Both the position numbers and the translations under genes were made by a program. Below the pieces are notes generated by a model. That model was not told the DNA's origin, made no database searches, and saw only the letters and a program-made list of their open reading frames with translations. A stretch of 26,415 bases of DNA from a virus: the IMG/VR virus record IMGVR_UViG_3300012207_000011, positions 1 to 26,415 of that record, one strand, 5' to 3'. Within the stretch, counting starts at the first letter, position 1; every line of letters begins with the position of its first letter. Positions 6,693 through 11,873 of the stretch are shown in pieces.

Positions 6693-6732
6693 GGGCGACT
6701 GGCAGTCATCGGGGTTCGAGGCCCCGGCGCCC
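6693..6732 (+). ncRNA. tRNA-T-arm-like minihelix, copy 3
   Basis: A 40-base copy. The outer helix is GGGCG (6693-6697) / CGCCC (6728-6732), extendable by one T-A pair (T6692 with A6733). The linker is ACTGGCAGTCAT. The T-arm is CGGGG, loop TTCGAGG, CCCCG (6710-6726) with perfect pairing. One G separates the helices. ACGCA follows. It has the best pairing of the five. Confidence 0.6.
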
Positions 6733-6744
6733 ACGCACGGCGAG

Positions 6745-6766
6745 GCATGGCAAGTCTTGGCCATGC
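6745..6766 (+). other. Hairpin at the end of array 1
   Basis: GCATGGC (6745-6751) can pair with GCCATGC (6760-6766) across an 8-base loop, a perfect 7-bp stem about 90 bases before the next gene start. No T-run follows, so it is not a standard terminator. It may simply result from the GGC/GCC-rich repeat composition. Confidence 0.4.
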
Positions 6767-6841
6767 ATGGCACGGCAAGGACCTATATGGCATCGCAGGT
6801 CAGTCCACAGGGACAACGACCGCAAGCGTAATGCCCTAACA

Positions 6842-6847
6842 AAGGAG
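6842..6847 (+). promoter_or_regulatory. Strong ribosome binding site deciding a TTG start
   Basis: AAGGAG lies 6 bases before the TTG at 6854 and 18 bases before the ATG at 6866. The spacing favours the rare TTG start. A strong independent site is needed here because, unlike the upstream genes, this gene cannot be reached by start/stop coupling. Confidence 0.75.
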
Positions 6848-6853
6848 AGAACG

Positions 6854-7432
6854 TTGGACATCAAGATGGAGATCACCGGTATCAGCCCCGTGTTGTGCCA
6901 CAACATCGCGCTGGCGGACCCGGATAACCCGTTCACGAAGGAGATCGCGACCTACACGTCGAAGCGGAAGAAGACGGAGGAGGACCGGCGCGCGATCGAG
7001 AAGCTGGAATGGTTCGGCGGCCTCTACACCGACGGTGAGGGCGGGCGACCGGTGATGCCGACCAGCAATATCCGCCGCTGCTTCGTTGAGGCCGGGAAGA
7101 TCAGCAAGCAGGGGCTTCAGGTCACCCGTGCCTTGAGCTTCACCGATCTCAATGTGCCGATCGTCTATGACGGGCCGTCCGACATCAAGAAGCTCTACCT
7201 CGACCCGAGCTATTCGGACCGGTCCGCTGTGGGTGTGTCTGGCAAGCGGGTGATGCGGGTGCGGCCGAAGTTCCCTCGCTGGGCGTTGATCGCGACCGCG
7301 TATCTGCTGGATGACGTGATGGACGTCGACGATTTGCGGCGTATCGCTGACCGGGCTGGTAAGGCAATCGGTTTGGGTGATAACCGGATCAATGGTTTCG
7401 GCCGGTTCACGGTCAACGTGATCGGCGGATAG
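6854..7432 (+). CDS. Phage protein flanked by arrays; weak RAMP/Cas7-like features
   Basis: A 192-residue protein starting at TTG 6854. Three features recall RAMP (Cas7-like, ferredoxin-fold RNA-binding) proteins. The N-terminal strand is MEITGISPVLCHN. A PVMPTSNIRRCFVEAGK segment resembles the RAMP 'IPGSSLKGALR' block. The C terminus IGLGDNRINGFGRFTV resembles the Gly-rich RAMP end. These are short pattern matches, not a proven relationship. The protein also resembles hypothetical proteins seen near recT in other phages. Its 3' third uses more T- and A-ending codons (ttg, ggt, gat) than neighbours, hinting at separate history. It lies between arrays 1 and 2. Confidence 0.8.
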   Translation: MDIKMEITGISPVLCHNIALADPDNPFTKEIATYTSKRKKTEEDRRAIEKLEWFGGLYTDGEGGRPVMPTSNIRRCFVEAGKISKQGLQVTRALSFTDLNVPIVYDGPSDIKKLYLDPSYSDRSAVGVSGKRVMRVRPKFPRWALIATAYLLDDVMDVDDLRRIADRAGKAIGLGDNRINGFGRFTVNVIGG

Positions 7433-7528
7433 CGCGCCGGGGCTGGGCAGGGTTCCGCCAGGCCTGGCCGGGCTGGGAAAGGCCTGTCGGGGCGCGGCAC
7501 GGATAGGCGGGGCGAGGCAAGGGATGGA

Positions 7529-7568
7529 GCGCGGATGGCATACACCCCGGTTCGAGTCCGGGGCGCGC
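7529..7568 (+). ncRNA. tRNA-T-arm-like minihelix, copy 4
   Basis: A 40-base copy in which the outer helix is changed on both strands to GCGCG (7529-7533) / CGCGC (7564-7568), a compensatory change relative to copies 1-3. The linker is GATGGCATACAC. The T-arm is CCCGG, loop TTCGAGT, CCGGG (7546-7562), perfectly paired. A single G separates the helices, and ACG follows. Confidence 0.6.
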
Positions 7569-7671
7569 ACGAAACACGGCTCGGCACCGCATGGCTGGGT
7601 TCGGTACGACTCGGCTAGGTCGGGCTCGGCACGGCATGGCTGGGCCTGGCGAGTCCGGGCGAGGCAGGGAC

Positions 7672-7711
7672 GGGTGGCTGGCAGGCATCGAGGTTCAAGC
7701 CCTCGACACCC
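7672..7711 (+). ncRNA. tRNA-T-arm-like minihelix, copy 5
   Basis: A 40-base copy with outer helix GGGTG (7672-7676) / CACCC (7707-7711), a second compensatory change (C-G to T-A). The linker is GCTGGCAGGCAT. The T-arm is CGAGG, loop TTCAAGC, CCTCG (7689-7705), perfectly paired. A single A separates the helices and ACGCA follows. The A at the loop's fourth position is the other purine normally allowed at tRNA position 57. Confidence 0.6.
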
Positions 7712-7806
7712 ACGCATCGTGGCTAGGCCTGGCGAGGTCTGGCACGGCGCGGCTTTGGCTAGGCGGGGCATGGCTTGGAACCACAGAACACGAGAGGACT
7801 GACGAG

Positions 7807-8343
7807 ATGACGCGACCATTCGAACCATCCCGACCAGACGGCCGATCAGACCGTCAAGTCGTCTACGACCTCACCAGTGAAGCCGAACCCGGCGAACTTT
7901 TCGACTACCACCAACTCACCGACGCCCTCGCCGAAGGCCTCGACGAGAAACCCGACCGCACCCGCGTCTACCGGGCCGTAGCCGCCGCCAACAAGACACT
8001 GCTGCGCGAGCGGAAGCGATACCTCGGCGTCGTCAAAGGACGCGGCTACAAACTCCTCAGCGCCAGCGAACACCTACCCACCGCGCTCGTCCGCAAAGAC
8101 CGGGCACAGACCCACCTCCAGCGCGGCATCGAACTGCTGCGTGACGCACGCCTCGACGAACTCACCGAAGCGCAACGCACGCTCCACGAGGGCCAACTGA
8201 TGATCCTGTCCGGCGTCTACCACGCCGTCCGGGACTCACATAAACGGCACGACAAGACCGACGCCCTGATCGCAGACCTGATGAAAGACAAGCAACGCAT
8301 CGAGGAACGCCTCGAACGGCTCGAACACGACCTCCCCATCTAG
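7807..8343 (+). CDS. Winged-helix-like protein with C-terminal coiled coil
   Basis: A 178-residue protein starting at ATG 7807 with GAGAGGA upstream. Residues ~15-80 look like a winged helix: VVYDLTSEAEPGELFDYHQL, then a recognition-type helix around RTRVYRAVAAANKTLLRERK and a wing VVKGRGYKLL. The remainder is helical and charged, ending in a likely coiled coil (LIADLMKDKQRIEERLERLE) suited to dimerisation. It could be a regulator acting on the nearby arrays, iterons or promoters. Related proteins occur in actinophages but I know no function. It sits between arrays 2 and 3 and the replication initiator, so a role in replication control is plausible inference. Confidence 0.75.
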   Translation: MTRPFEPSRPDGRSDRQVVYDLTSEAEPGELFDYHQLTDALAEGLDEKPDRTRVYRAVAAANKTLLRERKRYLGVVKGRGYKLLSASEHLPTALVRKDRAQTHLQRGIELLRDARLDELTEAQRTLHEGQLMILSGVYHAVRDSHKRHDKTDALIADLMKDKQRIEERLERLEHDLPI

Positions 8344-8352
8344 GCGCCGTAA

Positions 8353-8432
8353 GGCAGGGCAAGGTATGGCGCGGCCAGGTGAGGTATGGCGCGGCCAGGC
8401 CTGGCCTGGCCTGGTCTGGCATGGCTTGGAAG
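8353..8432 (+). repeat. Pentamer array 3: perfect (GGYNN)15
   Basis: From 8353 to 8427 there are fifteen consecutive pentamers GG(C/T)NN with no slip in register (GGCAG, GGCAA, GGTAT, GGCGC, GGCCA, GGTGA...), then GGAAG. A 15-base block repeats at a 20-base offset (8363-8377 and 8383-8397). This array has no T-arm module, although CACCCACA follows at ~8436, reminiscent of the 3' strand of copy 5. It fills the gap between two genes; the AAGGAG before the next gene lies just beyond it. Confidence 0.85.
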
Positions 8433-8462
8433 CAACACCCACAGCGGCAAGGAGATCGACCA

Positions 8463-9281
8463 GTGACCGACGATATCGGCGCGAGTGTGCGCGAATGGGT
8501 TGACGTGGTGCGCCGGGCACGCCTCGGCAAGATCACGAAGACCGTCGCGTTCGCGATTGCGCAGTACGCCGACGCCGACGGCACCCGGGTCTTCCCCGGT
8601 GTGCCCCGGCTGTCGGTGGAATGCGAACTCGCACCGAACACCGTCAAGGTCGCCCTGGCCGCGCTCCGACAGGCCGAACTCATCGAGGTTGTCCGCAAGG
8701 GAACGTCGCGGGGGAACACCGACGAGTACCGACTGATCCTCGGACCGAACGTGATGGACCTAATCGAGGTTCTGTCGCCGAACGAACTGCGGGCGCTGAT
8801 CGACAAGCTTTCGGCGAAACTGCGCGGTCACTACAAGCGGACGCCGCCAGACCTGCGGCCCACCGGACGTGCTGCAGATAAGCCGGACGGGGAAAACCTG
8901 CGGTACGTGGGACGTGCTGCAGTTGCTGCCCACAGCCCTGTGGATAACCCCGACCTGCAGCACGCCGGACGTACCGCAGATGACGACTCGCCCGACGGAC
9001 CTGCAGCACGTTTCACGGGCCGCAGAAACGAACCTGCAGCACGTCCCACGAAAACCTGCAGCACGTCCCACGTGCCCCCACCCTTCAAAGACCTATACAC
9101 AACTACTACCAACCACACGACGGCTGATGTGGAAGTGACCGTCACCGTCCCGCGCGTGAGCAGCCCGGATCAAGAGCCGGATTCCGATTCGGAAGTCAAA
9201 CCCGATCAACGCCGCCACGCCGCACCCGACGAGTCAGAGCACGAACCCACCAACGTCATCCCCATCCGGAGAACCGCATGA
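8463..9281 (+). CDS. Winged-helix replication initiator-like protein carrying iterons
   Basis: A 272-residue protein from GTG 8463, with AAGGAG about 10 bases upstream. Residues ~20-95 are a winged helix-turn-helix: KTVAFAIAQYADADGTRVFP, then LSVECELAPNTVKVALAALR (recognition helix) and LIEVVRKGTSRGNTDEYRL (wing). This is typical of phage replication initiators and DnaD/O-like proteins. The central part (~130-205) has low complexity because it is also a DNA-level repeat cluster, and the C terminus is acidic and disordered. The combination of an initiator with iterons inside its own gene parallels lambda O. No helicase or loader gene follows, so it probably recruits host factors. A transcriptional regulator role is the alternative. 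Confidence 0.72.
   Translation: MTDDIGASVREWVDVVRRARLGKITKTVAFAIAQYADADGTRVFPGVPRLSVECELAPNTVKVALAALRQAELIEVVRKGTSRGNTDEYRLILGPNVMDLIEVLSPNELRALIDKLSAKLRGHYKRTPPDLRPTGRAADKPDGENLRYVGRAAVAAHSPVDNPDLQHAGRTADDDSPDGPAARFTGRRNEPAARPTKTCSTSHVPPPFKDLYTTTTNHTTADVEVTVTVPRVSSPDQEPDSDSEVKPDQRRHAAPDESEHEPTNVIPIRRTA
8852..9075 (+). repeat. Iteron-like dyad cluster (six copies) inside the initiator gene
   Basis: Six copies of a dyad CTGCAGCACGT-NNN-ACGTGCTGCAG start at 8852, 8897, 8954, 9000, 9033 and 9055. The first four are complete 26-base units with left and right arms; the last two keep the left arm perfectly but only part of the right arm. The copies are read in all three codon frames (the first three in one, 9000 and 9033 in a second, 9055 in the third). 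Conservation is therefore of DNA, not of a peptide. These look like binding sites for the encoded initiator, marking a replication origin. Confidence 0.75.
8939..8947 (-). promoter_or_regulatory. Perfect DnaA box within the iteron cluster
   Basis: TGTGGATAA on the + strand is TTATCCACA on the - strand, the exact consensus DnaA box. It lies between iterons 2 and 3. A near match, CTATACACA, occurs at 9093-9101 just past the last iteron, in a locally A/T-richer stretch (about 9078-9122) that could serve for unwinding. Chance occurrence of one 9-mer is possible, but its position in the iteron cluster makes it meaningful. Confidence 0.65.
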
Positions 9282-9493
9282 CCACCGCGACCCTCACCGA
9301 CGTGCACTGGTCGCAACGCGGCCTATGCCGCGACGAGCCCCGACTGTTCGACGCCGCCACGACCAGCGACATGTTCACCGCCCTCGACATCTGCCGCCGC
9401 TGCCCTGTCCTCGCACAGTGCGACGAGTGGCGGCGGCAGCACCCCGACCCATATCGGACCGGCGTTGTGGCCGGCATCTACCACGGAAAGTGA
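9278..9493 (+). CDS. WhiB-family Fe-S transcription factor
   Basis: A 71-residue Wbl protein with the four cluster-binding cysteines at C17, C39, C42 and C48 (GLCRDE...DICRRCPVLAQC) in the canonical C-x2-C-x5-C spacing. A short turn GVVAG takes the place of the usual G(V/I)WGG. Wbl proteins bind a 4Fe-4S cluster and the main sigma factor and occur only in Actinobacteria and their phages. This copy is short and lacks a long basic C-terminal DNA-binding tail, so it may act mainly through sigma. It is ATGA-coupled to the initiator gene. It probably modulates host or phage promoters. Confidence 0.9.
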   Translation: MTTATLTDVHWSQRGLCRDEPRLFDAATTSDMFTALDICRRCPVLAQCDEWRRQHPDPYRTGVVAGIYHGK

Positions 9494-9500
9494 GACGGCT

Positions 9501-9701
9501 ATGACCAGAGAAAACGTGTGGCGTCGTTCGTCGTACTGCGAAACCGGCGGCTGCCTCGAAGTCAAAGTCGGCGGTGACGCGGTGCTGATCCGCGAGTCGG
9601 CGAACCCGACCGAAACTGTGATCACGACCCGCGCGAACCTGGCCACGTTCGTCGCCGGGGTGAAGCGTGGCGAGTTCGATGACGTGGCGGCGACGTCATG
9701 A
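9501..9701 (+). CDS. DUF397-like protein
   Basis: A 66-residue protein from ATG 9501 whose whole length fits the DUF397 pattern: VWRRSSYCETGGCLEVKV at the start, AVLIRESANPT in the middle, and LATFVAGVKRGEFD at the end. In Streptomyces and related genera DUF397 proteins are small partners of XRE-type regulators in many paired loci. No such regulator gene is next to it here; the neighbour is a WhiB gene. Phage copies could titrate or replace the host partner. The family call is strong; the role is inference. Confidence 0.85.
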   Translation: MTRENVWRRSSYCETGGCLEVKVGGDAVLIRESANPTETVITTRANLATFVAGVKRGEFDDVAATS

Positions 9702-10117
9702 TCAAGGCATGCACCGAATGGCTGGTGGCCACCGTCGGCTACTGGATCCGGCCCTACGACATGCTCGCCGACCGCCTCCGCTGGCGCTGGCAGGAGCCGC
9801 AACGCTGCGGACTACCGGACGGCATCCGGCTCGTCGGAATCGACGACGACGGGGAAGCGCACTACGTGTCCGTGGAACTCGCCAACGCCGAGGCGAAGGC
9901 CGACATCCTCACCGGCGGCCGATGGGTCGTCGAGTACGGGACCAGCGACGCGGCCGGGGGTTTCTGGCCGAACAGCCCGCAAACCATCCGGTTGGACTCG
10001 GACACCGCCCAACGCCGCGTGTGGCGCGGACCCGTCGAGCCGATCGAGAAACCCGCCAGGATCGATTCTGAGCGCTCCGGCGTCCGCGAGTCCACAGACG
10101 ACCCGAACGTCGCCTGA
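9698..10117 (+). CDS. Phage hypothetical protein, 139 residues
   Basis: ATGA overlap with the DUF397-like gene. The 139-residue product has an N-terminal Trp-rich helical part (WLVATVGYWIRPYD, DRLRWRW) and then a beta-like central domain (IRLVGIDDDGEAHYVSVELA, GGRWVVEYGTSD). A disordered charged tail follows. No family is recognised. Confidence 0.65.
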   Translation: MIKACTEWLVATVGYWIRPYDMLADRLRWRWQEPQRCGLPDGIRLVGIDDDGEAHYVSVELANAEAKADILTGGRWVVEYGTSDAAGGFWPNSPQTIRLDSDTAQRRVWRGPVEPIEKPARIDSERSGVRESTDDPNVA

Positions 10118-10191
10118 CGGCCACGCTGGACCCCTCAAACGCATGCCCTAGCAGAAACCACACCCACACCGATCGAAGCCGAGGCGGCTAA

Positions 10192-10821
10192 ATGATCGAA
10201 CCGCGAACCCAACTCGCCGACACCATTTCGGCACTCGTCGACCCATACCAGCACGCCGAAAGCTACACACTCACCCTACGATCCGCATACCCCGACGGAC
10301 GGACTGCCACCGAAATCCGGGTACACCGCACCAGCCACAGATCACTCATCAACCAACTCGCTGATGCAGTCCAACCCGCCTACGATGTCGCCGCCAGCGG
10401 CCTACACGGCGGCTACCAATCGAAACCCACCGCACGCCTCGCAGCCATCGACCGGCTACAAGCCATCGACCGCGAATCCCGCGAATGGCTGGCATCAGCC
10501 GGCGAAAACAACCGCCACAGCATTGAAGCGAACCTGCGTGCACTCGTCGGCACAGGCGTCTCGCAGCAGCTCCTCAAAGACGCCGCACGCTGGCTGACCT
10601 GGGCGCAACTCGTCACCGGCTGGGAAACCCCGCCGCAAGGCGTCCGCGCACCCTGCCCCGCCTGCGAAATGCGGGGTTCGATCAAAACCCGACCCGAACT
10701 ACCCAAAGCATGGTGCACCAACTGCAACATCACCTGGTCGGATGATGCCGAGATCGCGATGCTGGCGATGCACGTCCGCTGGTGCAACGGTGAACTCGAA
10801 ACCGAGAGGATCGACGCATGA
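10192..10821 (+). CDS. Actinophage accessory protein with C-terminal zinc ribbon
   Basis: A 209-residue protein preceded by a 74-base gap and a GAGG site. The N-terminal ~130 residues resemble a common actinophage domain (DUF7341-like, from memory: LADTISALVDPYQ...LINQLADAV...ARLAAIDRLQAIDRES). The C terminus carries a zinc ribbon with CPAC (~155-158) and CTNC (~175-178). The ribbon may bind nucleic acid or a host protein. Such genes usually sit in early or middle regions near recombination and replication genes, as here. Function is not established. Confidence 0.7.
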   Translation: MIEPRTQLADTISALVDPYQHAESYTLTLRSAYPDGRTATEIRVHRTSHRSLINQLADAVQPAYDVAASGLHGGYQSKPTARLAAIDRLQAIDRESREWLASAGENNRHSIEANLRALVGTGVSQQLLKDAARWLTWAQLVTGWETPPQGVRAPCPACEMRGSIKTRPELPKAWCTNCNITWSDDAEIAMLAMHVRWCNGELETERIDA

Positions 10822-11165
10822 CCGGCGACCTGGTGACGTTCCTGCGCGCACGGCTCGACGAAGACGAACAGATCGCCAACGCCGCGCCACGGTATGACTG
10901 GACCATCTATCTCGCGGGTGATCCGCAGAGCGGCGAGGAGACCGAACAAAGAGTTCTTGACCACGTCATCCGCCACGACCCTGGACGGGTGCTGCGCGAG
11001 GTCGAAGCCAAACGACGGATCGTGGCACATCTGGCCTCCGTGTCGCTATCGCCATGGCCTATCTCCTTGCCAGACGGCTATCTCGAAGACGCTGCGCGCC
11101 TGCTTAAACTGCTCGCGCTGCCGTACGCCGACCATCCCGATTACCTGCCAGAATGGCGGCCATGA
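10818..11165 (+). CDS. DUF6221-family protein
   Basis: A 115-residue protein, ATGA-coupled to the gene before it. It has the hallmarks of DUF6221: the start DLVTFLRARLDEDEQIA, a central HDPGRVLREVEAKRRIVAH and the end LLKLLALPYADHPDYLPEWRP. This family is common in Streptomyces genomes and actinophages and has no known function. It supports an actinobacterial host. Confidence 0.8.
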   Translation: MTGDLVTFLRARLDEDEQIANAAPRYDWTIYLAGDPQSGEETEQRVLDHVIRHDPGRVLREVEAKRRIVAHLASVSLSPWPISLPDGYLEDAARLLKLLALPYADHPDYLPEWRP

Positions 11166-11296
11166 AACCACGCATCCGTGTCATCGTCCCCGTACGGCCA
11201 GGCGACAGACGAACCGGCAAGATCATATCCCTGTTCTTCTGGCTGGCCATGCTGGCGCTGGCCATCGCCGTACTCATCGCCTGGTCCAACGCATGA
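11162..11296 (+). CDS. Tiny membrane protein, 44 residues
   Basis: A 44-codon frame with ATGA overlaps at both ends. The product has a basic head (MKPRIRVIVPVRPGDRRTGK) followed by one hydrophobic helix (IISLFFWLAMLALAIAVLIA) and a short tail WSNA. The topology predicts a cytoplasmic N terminus. It could be a small membrane effector. Function is unknown. Confidence 0.6.
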   Translation: MKPRIRVIVPVRPGDRRTGKIISLFFWLAMLALAIAVLIAWSNA

Positions 11297-11466
11297 GCGA
11301 CCGAATCATCACCATCGACATCCGTGCATCGGCCCGCAAGTTCCGCGAAACGATCGAAGCCATGTGGCTGCAAGCCGCCCTATACGGGAACATCTACCTG
11401 AAACGGCAAGGCAGACCCGAACGCATACGGCGGATGCATGCCGCATACCGCGCACGACACCGATGA
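11293..11466 (+). CDS. Small basic helical protein, 57 residues
   Basis: The start at 11293 gives an ATGA overlap; the much longer upstream extension of this frame overlaps two genes and is rejected. The 57-residue product begins MSDRIITIDIRASARKFRE and ends in a basic segment (RPERIRRMHAAYRARHR). It is helical and could bind nucleic acid. It is the last gene before the late region. Confidence 0.6.
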   Translation: MSDRIITIDIRASARKFRETIEAMWLQAALYGNIYLKRQGRPERIRRMHAAYRARHR

Positions 11467-11475
11467 CCAGGGCGC

Positions 11476-11504
11476 TTGCATAACGCGCGCAAATAAGCCA
11501 TGAT
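11476..11504 (+). promoter_or_regulatory. Possible late promoter upstream of the HNH/terminase operon
   Basis: TTGCAT (11476-11481) and CATGAT (11499-11504) are separated by 17 bases, a weak match to a -35/-10 pair. It lies in the first intergenic gap of the coupled early chain, upstream of the packaging genes. This is a suggestion based on position and spacing only. Confidence 0.3.
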
Positions 11505-11512
11505 TCGCATGC

Positions 11513-11552
11513 GGCACCAGTGTGCCCGGCCTCGACCTACAAAGTCGGGGCC
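11513..11552 (+). other. Two adjacent hairpins in the HNH leader
   Basis: GGCAC-CAGT-GTGCC (11513-11526) is followed one base later by GGCCTCGAC-CTACAAA-GTCGGGGCC (11528-11552; 9 bp with one G-T wobble). No T-run follows, so it is not a simple terminator. They would lie in the 5' leader of the late transcript, ~22 bases before the HNH start. They could affect translation or mark a packaging or processing site. Confidence 0.45.
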
Positions 11553-11573
11553 ATCTGCATATTCGAGGTGGCC

Positions 11574-11873
11574 ATGCCCTTGAAGCCATGCCTAGATTGT
11601 GGCCAACTATCACCCACCAGCCGGTGCCCACAGCACGGCGGCAACCTGCGCCCTACTGAGCGCACCAAGACGTGGGCAGAGCGACAACGCAGAGCACAGA
11701 CAGTGGCAGACCACCGTGCCATGTACGGCGACGTGTGCCCTGGCTGGAACAGACCCGCCCACCCCTCGCACGACCTCACCGCAGACCACCGACAGTCAGT
11801 CGCATCGACAGGCGGCCAGGCTGGTCCGCTCGGTGTATTGTGCCGATCATGCAATGGTATGAAAGGTGCATAA
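11574..11873 (+). CDS. HNH endonuclease next to terminase
   Basis: A 99-residue HNH nuclease. The N terminus has CLDCG and C32-class residues of a zinc site, and the core reads HDLTADHRQSVASTGG with GPLGVLCRSCNGMKGA. That gives the HNH pattern D-H ... N with the second CxxC (CRSC) of the zinc knuckle. ATG 11574 is chosen for the GAGGTGG upstream and because it begins the conserved domain; GTG 11520 lies inside the hairpin region. Small HNH proteins encoded beside terminase genes work with the terminase in cos-type packaging in several phages, including HK97. The assignment is firm; the packaging role is inferred from position. Confidence 0.88.
   Translation: MPLKPCLDCGQLSPTSRCPQHGGNLRPTERTKTWAERQRRAQTVADHRAMYGDVCPGWNRPAHPSHDLTADHRQSVASTGGQAGPLGVLCRSCNGMKGA

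Larger units (their letters stand above)
6346..6780 (+). repeat. Pentamer array 1: degenerate (GGCNN)n with three minihelices
   Basis: The 511-base gap 6343-6853 contains no convincing gene. From 6346 to 6411 a GG occurs every 5 bases at 13 of 14 positions, nearly always as GGCNN with variable last two bases (GGCGA, GGCGC, GGCTT, GGCAT, GGCTC). A second in-register run covers 6464-6530 (GG at 11 of 14 positions), and shorter runs fill 6586-6690 and 6735-6780. The runs are interrupted by the three tRNA-T-arm-like modules. The GG spacing would allow two-tier G-quadruplexes (GG-N3 repeated). Several reading frames stay open across it only because stops are rare in such sequence. Confidence 0.85.
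7433..7780 (+). repeat. Pentamer array 2 with two minihelices
   Basis: The 374-base gap between 7432 and the gene at 7807 is again made of GGCNN-type pentamers (GGCCT, GGCCG, GGCTG, GGCGC, GGCAC, GGCGA, GGCAA and so on) around two T-arm-like modules. It ends with GGCATGGCTTGGAA, the same ending as array 3, then a 26-base leader containing the next ribosome binding site (GAGAGGA). Frames open across it show no gene-like codon use. Confidence 0.8.

Noticed and set aside
6757-6789. Promoter TTGGCC ... TATATG before the TTG-start gene
   Set aside because: The spacing is 21 bases and the -35 match is poor; not reported as a feature.
6421-6831. Long open frames crossing arrays 1 and 2 (for example 6421-6831 or the extensions upstream of 7807)
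   Set aside because: They exist because GGCNN sequence has few stops. The translations are low-complexity Gly/Arg/Ala/Trp, are open in several frames at once, and lack ribosome sites.
6415-7711. Complete tRNA genes
   Set aside because: The T-arms are convincing, but no copy has an anticodon arm or D stem. Only 12-13 bases separate the outer 5' strand from the T-arm, and the outer helix is 5 bp, not 7.
6415-7711. attP core copied from a host tRNA 3' end
   Set aside because: An attP core would be one copy with the sequence of one tRNA. Here there are five different, covarying copies with a conserved non-tRNA linker, and no integrase gene is nearby in the window. Kept as an alternative only.
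6346-8432. CRISPR array
   Set aside because: The repeat is 5 bases and degenerate, with no 25-40 base repeat alternating with unique spacers, and there is no cas operon. The RecB/Cas4-like nuclease belongs with recT.
11463-11483. Six-codon frame after the gene ending at 11466
   Set aside because: It has an ATGA overlap but stops after six codons; too short to support.
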